Below are positions 47,999 to 59,900 of a stretch of DNA of 64,000 nucleotides, one piece after another; within the stretch, counting starts at the first letter, position 1; each line of letters begins with the position of its first letter. The DNA is from Euglena gracilis (Eukaryota; Euglenida; Euglenophyceae; Euglenales), in contig CP154955.1 of assembly GCA_039621445.1 (NCBI GenBank), positions 21,069,823 to 21,133,822 of the forward strand, written 5' to 3'. The notes beneath the pieces are model-generated. The model did not search any database. It saw only the letters and a list, made by a program, of their open reading frames with translations, and was not told the origin of the DNA. A program made the position numbers and the translations under genes.

Positions 47999-50900
47999 TG
48001 ACCTCATTTCATTGGACATTTCAAACACCTCATTTCCACTGGACATTTGATTTCTCGGATTGAAAATTTGGGGTAGAACCAGTTTCGATTTCGAAACGAC
48101 AGGCAATGCAACCACAGATTCCAAAAGCACCGAATACCCCTCAATTTTGCACCGCCACCCCAAGCGTGTTTGCATTTCCCATATATTTATGTGCATCTGC
48201 TCACAAAAAATGACACCAAAAAGTTTGAAATGATGTGTGCAACCCCCCAAATGTAACCCGGGGTATTATTTTTCGCCCGAAGTCCAAAAGCCCAGGGCCG
48301 GGGGGGGGACAAAAACAAAACACACCGTGAAAATAACGAGTTTTTTTTCCTTCTCGCGTTTCATGCCTGGAAGTGCATATAAAGTGCCTTTTCGTTCTAG
48401 TATATTGCACATTTTTATGATGCTTGGGTATTTTCCACAAGGAAATTGTTTTCAGTGCTCATGTCTGTGAAGCCAAAAACCTTGCCCATGAAGATCACAA
48501 ATCCAGGAATCCCCTCCTTTGGTATTGCTGGGGGGAGGGGGAGTTTATAGCTCGGATCCCGAGTCGGAACCCGGGAGGCCATATTTGGGGGGGTTTATAT
48601 TTGGGGGGTTATATTTGGGGGGAGGGTTTATGATAAACCAAGATCTTTGCATTTTTCCCAAAATGCTCTTAGATCCGCTATTTTGCACAGATGTTCTTTT
48701 TTTACTTACGCAGAAATGACATAACGTGCCATTGGTGCACGTGAAGCTTCCCCATTGAGTCAAAGTACATGAAATTCTCATTTTCAGGGAATAATACTAA
48801 CATTCCTGGGACACAGAGCAAGGTTTTCTGCAACCTCTGGGCAAATTCATTTTGAAGATTATGGGATTTGGCAAGTTTTTTTTTTGCCGCCTGTGGGCAA
48901 ACTTTTCAGGTGCCAGGCAGATTTTTTAAGAATATATTTTCTCTTGGAAAGCGGTTTTCTTCTTTGATCAATATCGATACTGGAGGTTGCAGGGGGATAT
49001 TGGGGTTCTGTTTTTTCCCTTTTGTTTTGACAAGGTGTATCTTTGCAGGGCTGGATAGAGGTAGAGGGATAGAGGTAGAGGTAGAGGTAGAGGTAGAGGT
49101 AGAGGTAGAGGTCACCTCTACCTCTACTATCCCTCTATGTCACCTCAAGGTCAAACTTTTAAGGAAAGTGGCTTATCAAAGAAAATTTATGCCGAACGAA
49201 GGCAATTTTATGGAAAAAATCAGAAATTGGCCATTCTTGTTACAAATCTCTTATGACAATTTTTGAAACCACCCATCCGGATATTTTTTTCTCATTCCTA
49301 ACCTAAATAAGATGCGTTGAGATGCTAATTGGCCAAATTTGAGGCATTTGGAGCCTTTTGTGGCCTTTATTGGTGCCAGTTTATGACATTTTATGGACAT
49401 AGAGGTGACATAGAGGTAGAGATAGAGGTAGAGGCGGGTCAGATAGAGGTAGAGGACTTTGACCTCTACCTCTACCTGGCATCCCCATACCCCATCCCCG
49501 GGGTCCCACTTGTATGGGAGGGGCGCCTCCCATACAAATGGGACGGGATCCCTTATTCCCAGGTCCCACGACAGGAGTGGTCTGATATTCGTGTGTGCCG
49601 AATTGTATCATATTCATGATGCATATATTTGTGTGGTGTATCTACACAATTAATGTAAATTTCCCCTTACGCGCACAACCAGATTTCACCGCCTGTTGTC
49701 GTAGGTTTCGTCACCTGAGTTTGCATTTTCAATACCCCCCCTTGCAATCCTCAGCCCCCACACCCCCAGGGTTTGATATAAGGAGGGCGTACATGGTTTA
49801 GGTGGGGGGGTGCCCCCCCACCCCCCCCCCTCCTGGCCCGCAGGGGGGGTCCGGACCACCCCCCCCCCACCTGCCACGGGGGTCCGGACCGACCCTGGGG
49901 GGGGTATCCCAGGACCTCCCCAAAAAGGGTCGCTTTTTTCCTCCGGCGCTTCGCGCCGAAAATTTTTTGCATTTTTGGCACATTTTTGCCCAAAAAGTGC
50001 CCAAAATGGCACTTTTGGTCGTTTTGGGGGGTCAAACATTTTCGGCCACCCTGACCGCGCACCTGTTTAGGTGGGGGGGTGTCCCCCCACCCCCCCCCCC
50101 CCCCCCCCGCAGGGGGGTCCGGACCCCCCCCCACCTGTCCTTATATCGAACCCTGCACACTCCTTCCTCCAAAACAAGGCTGATTTTTGTAAATATTTGA
50201 CTTGGGGGAAGTCCAGCAGGTCCCATATGTGACCCTTCTCAATATTTGCTTGCTATTCCGCGACATCTGAATCCCCCCCTACTGTTTTTGTTGCATTATT
50301 CTCTCCCTTGAGGTTTGCAACTGAACCAGGAATCGTTTTTGAGATGCAGGTTCTGCTTGTTGAGGTTAATTTGTTGCTGCTGCTGCTGCTGTTGTTGTTG
50401 TTTGTTTAATAATTATCCCCCCCCCTTGTCGCACGACCACCCCACTATAACGACCACCCCCCGGTCGCAGGTTGCAGGTTAGGTGGGTCTAACGACCACC
50501 CCCCGGTCGCAGGTTGCAGGTACCCGGTCATCGACAAAGCGGGGGGGGGGGGGGTACCTACTGCGCAATCACTCCAGGGTCTTGCTGTTTTATGAGTAAA
50601 TGGGCCCTAATTTGTTGGAGTCAAATTTGGAACCTGTTTTATGTCTGGGGATTTCGGCAATCATTCAAAGTTCCTGGGATTCACCCCGTTGAGATTTGAA
50701 TGCAATGGCTGTTTCCGAAGTGGTTCAAGTTGGTCCAGTCCACCTCTTCCAAAAAGGTGCTCTCCCCCATCGATGGCAGTTTTATTGGGGTGGCATGCAC
50801 AGTGTTGTCCTAATACCAAGAATTGTGTCGGAGACGGCCAATTTAGTGCCGTGTGGGATGTGGATTTCCCAAAACAACCCAAAAATAGTGGAAAATCGGT

Positions 50901-53900
50901 CAAAAAATGCCTTTAACTAGTCCAAAGCTGCCAACCAGTGGCAAAATTTGTGAGAATCAGCTCAAAGTATCCCAAAATGACGAACAATCCGCTGATGCCC
51001 ACCCAAACCAGCCGAATATGCCCTAATAATGAACCCACGGCGACCAATGGCCCATATGGCCCAGATTGGCCAAAAGGCATCTCATACGGGATATCTTTTC
51101 TCTGCCAAATTAGGGGGAAAAACAAATTTGAAAAAAATATTGCAAATAATCGTAAAACCACCCCTAGCAACACCAGCCAGAAATTGTGCTGGGGGTGAGG
51201 AACCCGCTGCCTGCTGGACTTATTGGCAGGGACATCAACAGGGTGAAAATGTTCTAAGTACACTGAAAAAAGAGATGAAAGTGTATGGCCATTGGATCAT
51301 GTTGGTGTCTCACCGGTTCAGGCAAAAATGTCCTTCCTGAATTGAGACATGTGAACATGACATTGAGACACGTCATTATTGGAGAAGCCAGTGTGCAATA
51401 CAAGAAACACAGCGGAAATAACCAACCCCCCCCATTTACATTGACGGGTTGGTATGTCACTTTTACATTTTTTGAAATCCCAGCCAGGTTCAGTGTAAAT
51501 GGTGGGGAGTCGGTGTAAATGGGTCAAGGCGCTTGACTGGGGGGGGGGGGGCAGGGACGAGGTATTTTGCATTCTTCATATTCCCTGTTTCGGCGTCCAG
51601 CCCCAAAAAACCAACAATCCATCTGTTCACATTTCGCCAAAAAAGTAGACGCTGGGGTGAGCCTGAGTGCCTTTTTGTGTTTATTGTGACCTCCTTGTGC
51701 TATTCTGTGCTTTATTTTGGTGCTCACTGGATGAAAGAGAGGGGGTCGGTATAAATGGATTTTCGCTTTTTCTTTCTCCAGGGGGTTGGTGTAAATGGGG
51801 GAGTCGGTAGAAATGTATTTCTTCTGATTTTTCCGGGGGGGGGGGATCGGTATAAATGGGGGGAGTTGGTATAAACGGGTGGTCGGTCTAAATGTGGGGG
51901 GGGGGGGGCGGGTTTTATTCCTCTTTCAGGGACACCGATGTCTCAAATGAATTTTGGTAAGACCAGCATTTCCAATTTTCCAAAAGATTTCTGAAGCATT
52001 TTGCAAGGGGGAAATATGCCAGGCACATATTTTGCACACATTTTGCATAATTGGCTCATATTTCATTTTTTTGGCCAAAAGGCGCATATTTTGCCTGTAT
52101 TCAGCACATATTCTGAGGGCTTTCAGGATTTTCCCGCCGCACATTTTACCATACCCACATATTTTCTGCATGTTTTTTGCATCTTACTGGGGCCGTTTGA
52201 ATTTCTTGCAACCATTTTAGGTCATTTGCTTTCTTTCCATTTTTGACCACTTTTTGCCAATCTCAGGCCATTTTGGGCTGTTCTTAGCAACTGTGGGCCA
52301 TTTTAAACTCATTTGGGACCACTGCTTCTTTGGGACCTCAGCTGTTATTTTGGTTATTTGGGCCATTTTCCATTGCAAAATCATCTTAATTTGCTGAAAA
52401 CGGCCAAAAATAGCCAGAAAGTATTCAAAACTCGTCTGAATGGACTCAAAAAGGCTCGAAGTAGTCAAAAATGTTCCGCAAACAGCTGATTGTGGCTTCT
52501 GGGCTAAAGCAGCCCAAAATGGATTGAAATGATTTGCCAGATGGGTCACCTGAAATTGTCCTAATATGGCCCAGTTGGAAAAATTGCATATTTCCACATA
52601 TTTTGCGTATATCCCGTATATTTTTCGCGAAAATATTCACCCCAGCAGCTTGGTAATTGTCTTATGATAGAATATCATGATGGAGGATAAGTGGATGAAG
52701 GAAGAAAGAAAATTGAAGAAGATGAGCCAGAACTGAAAGCAATGACATTGCTCTGGAACAAGATTGTTGGACAGCCAACTCATATTATCGTTGTGTTGTT
52801 TCCCTTTTTCCAGGTCAACGGCACAACACAACCATGACCATCACTAATTCTGTCTGTTTGCTTAAATTTTGCTTATTCCCTGTGGACACAAGTGTCCATC
52901 CTCTGTGGGGTGTTGGAATAGGTGTACCTGTCCCACTTATCTGGAGATGTTTGCGAAGTTTTGTGGCCTAGGCCTCTGCACCTATGGCATAAGTCAACTC
53001 AGTCATGATGGGTTCCCTGTGCTGTATAATGTCTTCCTCTCCCTCATCATGTATCTCCATATCTGTGTGCAGTACACCGGAAGCAGCCCAGCCTTTGGCA
53101 AGTGCAGGGGAGAGTTTATCGCAAAATGGGAATCCCATATTACCTCATGCCTTGTAAACCCAATAATACCCCCCAAATAATACCCCCCCCCCCCTTGGGG
53201 TCCGACTTTGGCGACCGGGTTAATCCCCCCACCCCCGATTTCGAGCCAAATGCCCGGATTTTGACCTGAAAATGTAGGTAAAAATCACAATCTCTGACAA
53301 CAAATTACGAAAAAGTCAGATTTTTCTGGATCATCTGACCTCCAAAAAATGGTAAATTTTATAAGAAAGTGCAAAAAATGACTCAAAGGAGTCAAGAGGC
53401 GCTATTTTGGCTCCTACGGGACTTCGAAAAATTTCCAAAATTTTGGGGTGCTATTACCCCCCCAAATAATACCCCCCCCCCAGGCCAGGGACTTCGGGCG
53501 AAAAAATAATACCCCGGGAGGTATTATTTGGGGGGGGTTTACCCATTTTGCATATTGCATGATATTGAAGATTTAGCTTTGTCTTTCTTAAGTGCATATT
53601 ATTAGCTGTTGGATGTCATAAACCCATTCAAAATCCAACGGATTTGAGTGTTTGTTGGGAATTGGAAAGCTTGGGGGATAGCAACCCGCCCCTGTACCCA
53701 GCATTTTTCCCCAACCGATGTTTTTCCACCTCCAGTCAGCTGCACCTGCCCCCAATGCCCATTTTGGAATAGTTTTCAAATCGGCCATTTTATGACTGAT
53801 ATAAAGACCAAAAGGGTCTCAATTTTAGCCTAAGAATCCAGTTTCCGCAGTGACGAACATTCGAGGACATATCTTTCAGCTGCAATATTGGTCAACCAAG

Positions 53901-56900
53901 TTAATGTAGAATTTAGATCGATAAAGCCCAAAATTATTAGGTATTATATTTTTTATGCTGATGAGTATTTGTCTGTCAAAAACCGTTACTCGCCATTCTT
54001 TGACAATGGCAATGGCTGCTGTCATTTAGCTACGTCCAAGGTTCTCCAAGTGCCCTTGTCCGATGGGATGAACCAGCCCTACTTTTCCACATCTCTGAGC
54101 AATTTCTGGGGCCGCAGGTGGACGTTGGCAGGTGCTGGCAGCTTGTTGTCGCAAACTGAACCCATTGGATCCAAAAATTAGAGATTTCTTTTAATATTGC
54201 CAATTCCAAAGTCTGGCACCCCGTCTTTTTTTGCAGCATTTGCAGCGGGAGATATAATACCATGGACCCCCAATGTCACCCAAGACACCCCTCACCCCCA
54301 TTGTCACCCCGCACGAACCTGATCCCCCACATCCACCCTTCTCACCCCACCCCACAGCACCCCACGATAAGTTTGGGGCTCCATTTTTATCCCATATGTA
54401 GAAATGTGTTGCTTCGTTTTTGTTTTGTTTGCAAAGCCTGAACGCTGTGAAGTGGATTTATCATAAATTCTCTCAATTTAAACCTTATCATAAATAATAA
54501 TAATATTATTATTTTGTTCTACCTGATGAAATATTTCTGTTCTGCCTAATTAATCCATCCAACAATAAGTCTTGAGCGGTTGTTACAACGGAGTACAGTT
54601 TTGTGGGAATTGCAAAACTGAGTTTGATGGATGTTTTATTTTTCTGCCACTGCTTGTGGATGATTTGAGCGTTGTGACACCCACATGATGGCAAACCCAA
54701 GAAAAAGTGGATATACAGTTTTGGTTTGCGGGGGTTTGTCAGAGCAAGTATTTCTCTTTGCGCAATGTTGCACAACTTTTTTTTTGCGAACAACTGAAGC
54801 CATTCAGGTAATGACAGTCGCTGTCTTTTGTTAATGTGGACAGCAGACAGTTAATTTTGACAGTCTTGAGCTTGGAGTGCACCAAAATAATTACATCGAA
54901 TGCGGTTTGCCCGATTCATTTGTGATGTTTGGAGACATGCAAATAATTCAAAAAATTAAAATTTATATCATTTTGGAACTCACAACAAAGGGAATGATAA
55001 TTCATTGTGCTATTGATATTCCTTCCCCTTCTTAGATGGTGAACCAGGTGCTTATAGGACCACCTCCCCAGGGAGCCAGGCTGGTATTGCTTGGATTACT
55101 CCTTGCAATAGTTGCCATAATTTTCTTTTGGAAAAGGGGGGTGCTTAATTAGTGCCCCCCCCCCCCCAATTAATACCCCCTCAAGAACAGTCCCCTTCTC
55201 CACCTTCACCAACTGACTCAACAAATGAACACTGTACAGTAATCTCTTGATGTATGCTCATGCCTGAGCCCCAAATCCGGCCTTCAAATCCAGGACCAAA
55301 AACTTGGCCTGGCCTCATCCCTATGATTAACAAAATCCACTGCGCTCGGAGGACCCTCAGTCGTCCCAGTCAAAATACAGCAAGGGCCCCAACGTAAAAT
55401 GCATTTGGCCAAAGGCCCGTCGTTTTACAAGTAGGACCCATGGGGAGGCCACAAGCCAAAGGCTGCTACCCAACTATTGGTAAACATTTGTTTACATTGG
55501 GGGGTTTACCTCAAAAATGGGGGGAATATTCATCATCCCCAAATACAAAGCCCCCCCCAATATAAAGACCCCCCGCCGATGTGGAGCCGGGCGATGGTGC
55601 CATTCAGGAAAAAGCAGAAAAATTTTGGTGGATAAAACAATTTTTTTTCCACCAGAAATGCTCCATTTTGGATAATAATTGGACATTTTTGGGGATGATA
55701 GCTAGTACACAACGAAAATTTGCCATAAATTTTAGTGTTTGGCCACAATCAAAGGCTGCCAAAAATCATAGAGGCCCTCCCAAAAAAAGTTTGGTTTCCC
55801 CCCCAAATGTAAAGCCCCCCCCCCCTCTGGGGGTCTTGAAATCCCGTCCAAATATACAGCCGGGGGGCTTTATATTTGAGGGGGTTATTTTCATCTTTGA
55901 GAAGTCGCATTGTTTGAAAGGACACGATTGCCAGGAGTGAGTTTTGGAAGGGGAAAGACCAGTTTCCCTTCTGGTGATGGTGGTGATAAGCTGCATTTCC
56001 TTTTTTCCCTAATCCCAGAAAAACTTTTCTGGTTGTGTTTTTTTTCAATGTTTTATTCTACAACGTTTCAGCAAAAAATATGTGGGTCGATATAAACAGA
56101 CACCTTTTGCACATCCTCTCCACCTCCTCATTTCTGATTTTTTTTTAAAAGCCTTTTCTGTGTCCCCCGCATAGGTTCACTGAACACCTGTGTGAACCCT
56201 GGACCCCCTCCCCCACCCCTTGGTTGCACTCAGGCTTCTTGTCTGTTTATGGCCGGCGCTAACTTCGCTTCTGGGTCACTTTGCCGTGCGGTGAGTGCCC
56301 CCCCCCCCAGGTGGGGTGGGGTGGGCTGTGGTGCGCCATTGGGGGGGGGGGGCTTTTTGCTGGTTCCAAACCCACCCACCTACTGTTTTCTTCTTCAAAA
56401 AACCACCCACAAACAACGCCCTCAGGGGAGTCAACCCAGCCACCCACCCACTCACCCACCCACCCAAACCCCGCCGAAAATCGGCCGAAACCCCTGGAAA
56501 AGAAAGTTCCGCCCCAGCCTTAAGCTAGACTGACCCCTGGTCGCTCAGTGAATCTATGCCCCTCCCAGCCAGGTGGGCAGCAGTGTTGCTCTCAAAGCGA
56601 AGCAATGTGTTTGCGCTGTGTCGAGCCCCACCATACGAAGTCAAAAAATGGCCAAAACTGGAGGCTTTGAGGGTTTTTTTTTTTGGGTTTGGCCTCCAAA
56701 TTTTGGCAGAATAAAAACCCAACCCCTGCGTTTGGGGGTCCAGCCAGAACTTTTTTCCATTTAAAGAATCCCCTGAGCGGGCCACACACTTTTTGGTGAT
56801 CTATTAGCTCCCTTGTTTGATTCGCTGATTGATTCTATATTTCCCAGCTGGTCTTTTATCGGAGTCACGTGCATCCGCCAGCCGCCAACCTGGTAGCGTC

Positions 56901-59900
56901 TTCCAGTCTGAGGCATGTGGTCTATGACCCCATCCGCGAAGGGCGCTTGGTGCCGAAAGGTCACCCGGAGGAGAAGCCTGGTGGTGGTAAAGAGCAGGCT
57001 GTTTTTCAGACCCCTCCAGAATGAGAGGCATTGCCCTCCCTGGGACGCGGAAGGCACAGCCAGCAGTTCAAGCAAGTTCTGCACAGGTTCCAGTGGCGAG
57101 AGGGGGAGAGCATTTTCCACCCCTGAAGGGATGAGCATTGGGTGGGCATTGCAATAGTCATAGCACAAAGAAGGCTTCATTTCACCCAAAGTTGGGTTGT
57201 GCCAACTGACTGCCCCCTCCACAGCTCCCGCAGGTTATCAAAAAAATGGATGCAGTTGGAAATTGCCTATGTTTTTTTTTTGGTTGCACCTGTCCATTCT
57301 GCCAAATTCTGGGAAGGACATCAAATGATGCGGAACACTGCTGCTGGGTGGGAGCTTGCTGTTTTGTTCCGTCGTGTATGACAGCAACTGGAGGGGAGAA
57401 GGTGAGAGCGACAGGGCAGCCTGCTGGTGAGGTGAGCCGAAAGGTTCTTGGGAGCCTCATGGCCTTCCTGGTCAGCGGCATAATGCACGAGTACATCTTG
57501 TGGCTCAAAGGCGATCCTGTCGAACGTCATCTTTGAGGCCGTCAACGAGGCAGCCTTTTCAAGTTCCATTTCCAATTTATTCTAATCAAATCAACGTTTG
57601 CAAATGGTCATGGCGGACACATGCCCAAATACAATAAAATATATTCTGGCAGTAATGACGATGACGACAATGATGACGGGGAGGGGGGAGGGGGGCCGTA
57701 AACGGATACCTCGTCCTACGCCAGGGGCTAGATATGGGTTCTGGCACTCACTGGAAGGTTTTCGAGAAATGCCGTGACCACCCCGTGTGGGCGTTTCAAA
57801 GCTGGGTCCAGCTCAGTGCTGGGTCCAGCCACACTTTTTCAGAGGTGTATTTCTCCAAACTTGAAAAAAAGATACATTTTTCGTTTTTTCATTTTATTTT
57901 TACATATATACAGTGACGTTTGTTGGGGTACACGGACGATCTTTTGAATTGCACAAAAAATTATGCGTGTGTTTCTTTCAGGAAAGATACATACATATTT
58001 ATTATTATTATCAGCCTTCGTCTGTGAGATGTCTTTGTGCTCTTCCGGATCAATTCCAATAAACGATTCAAATGAGTTCAAACGTGGAAGTTCCAATGCG
58101 TTCACACAGATGCAATTGCAGCGAATGTTGCGACATCAGAAGGAAGCATACTACAATAAGGAAACACAAAGCCCAAATGCATACAAATGCCACACCTCGC
58201 CAATGGCTTCGTGTTTCATATTTCGATTTTCGGTTGGACCAGGGAGAGGGTCGCCGTGCTGCCACCGGCTTCTGGTCGGGCCAAATGCTGCTCTTCTTCG
58301 TCGTCCACGGCGTGGCCGTCGCCGCGGAGCGTGTGGCGAAGGTGGCGTGGGCCCGGCATGGGCTGCCGGCCATCCCCTGCGCCGTGTCCATTCCCATGGC
58401 CTGTGGGGTCCACTCCGATCGACCAGTCCTTCCCGCAGGCCCAACGCCAAAGTGTGAAATAGGTGGGAACTCCCTCGTTTATATCGCAGGTTGGTTTGAA
58501 TGGTTTGAATCATAATACATCGCGTGAAATTGTCCAAATTTTTGCCTTACCAAATGCTTTTTGAAGTCGAAGGAGGGCTTTTCTTGATGTGACAAGGGAA
58601 CCTGAACAGCTCAAGCAGAGGAACATGGAGTAACGAAACGCTGCAGTATGTCCAAATATGTCCCTTGAAGTCGGTTGTGTTCTTCCCTGCATGCAGAGGG
58701 AGCATTTTTTTTTGACCTGGCATCATTCGAGCTCAGGGGGGAGGATCCAGCCAACCAGTTGTCGGAGTTGCTATAATTTGCCCTTCCCCCAACCAGGTTT
58801 TTTTATTTAACTTTGGACCCTGGGGGGAGGTAGGACCACCAGACTCCTTCCTTCTGGGAGGTAACCTCAAGGGCCTTGTGGGTCCCCTGCCACAAGCGGG
58901 GTTTTGGCCCGAAGCACCGAAAGAATTTTCGACCCCAACTTGACCCCCAAAAGTGGGTCCCCGGACCATTTAACGCCTGTGTGACCCTATCCCCCTGGTT
59001 TTTTGGGAGTGGGTGAGTGGGTTGGGGCCTCTGGTCCCCCCCTGGGGTGGGGTGCACCATGGGTCAGGTTTTTACTCGGCCAAAGGCTGGGTCAGAAAAA
59101 AATTTTCAGCATTTTCGGCCTATTCTGGCTTGACTTTTTGTGGGTGGGTGGATGGGTGGGTGGGTGGTTGACCCCCGGGGGGGGGGGGTCGTGGGTAGGT
59201 GGGTTTTCAGAAAAGAGGGAGGTTGATTTTGGCCCAGGAAAAAGTGCCCCCCCCCCCCCGGGGAGTCACCAGGTGAATCTTTGCCCCGGGCCCTCCCGGG
59301 GGTACCCCCTGGCGGCTGGGAACCCAACCTAGGGAGCAGGTTTAATCCCCCCCCTTTTTTTATACCTGGTGGTGAGTTTCAATTGATTTTCCAGGTCTGT
59401 TCAAATTCACAATTTTTTTCGCTCAAAATCAGCTCAAAGTTTTGGGTAAATGTTTCTTTGCACAATTTTCTGTTTTGGGGCTTTTCTGTAAAATTCAATA
59501 TTTCTTGGTTTGACCGTAGCTTGATCCCAGTAAACACCACACCCCCGAATAAGTGCACGGGTGCGCACATTTTAAAGACGTATTTTCAGACCCGAGGGGT
59601 GCACATTTATGAGGCCACTGTCAGGGCAAAGCACAAAAAAGTTGATTTTACACCACTCTTTCTTCAGTTTTCCCCCTTCTTGTGATGTCAAGCAATGGGT
59701 CAAGTGATTATGTGTCAAATTTGGGTTTGGACGATAGAAATTTATTTGGCGGGTTTATTTCAAGACCAAGAAATCATAAAATTCGAAATTTTTTAAGTAT
59801 TGATTTTTTTATCTTATATTGTTTGATTATTTTTTGAAAATTTATGTTATCTTATTTTTTATTTTTCGTTTCATCTTTTCTTTTTCATCGTTTTTCTATT

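Noticed and set aside
56761-57222. Minus-strand ORF of 153 residues
   Set aside because: It overlaps wax synthase exon d on the other strand, where the conserved family motif is read. The minus frame shows no family motif.
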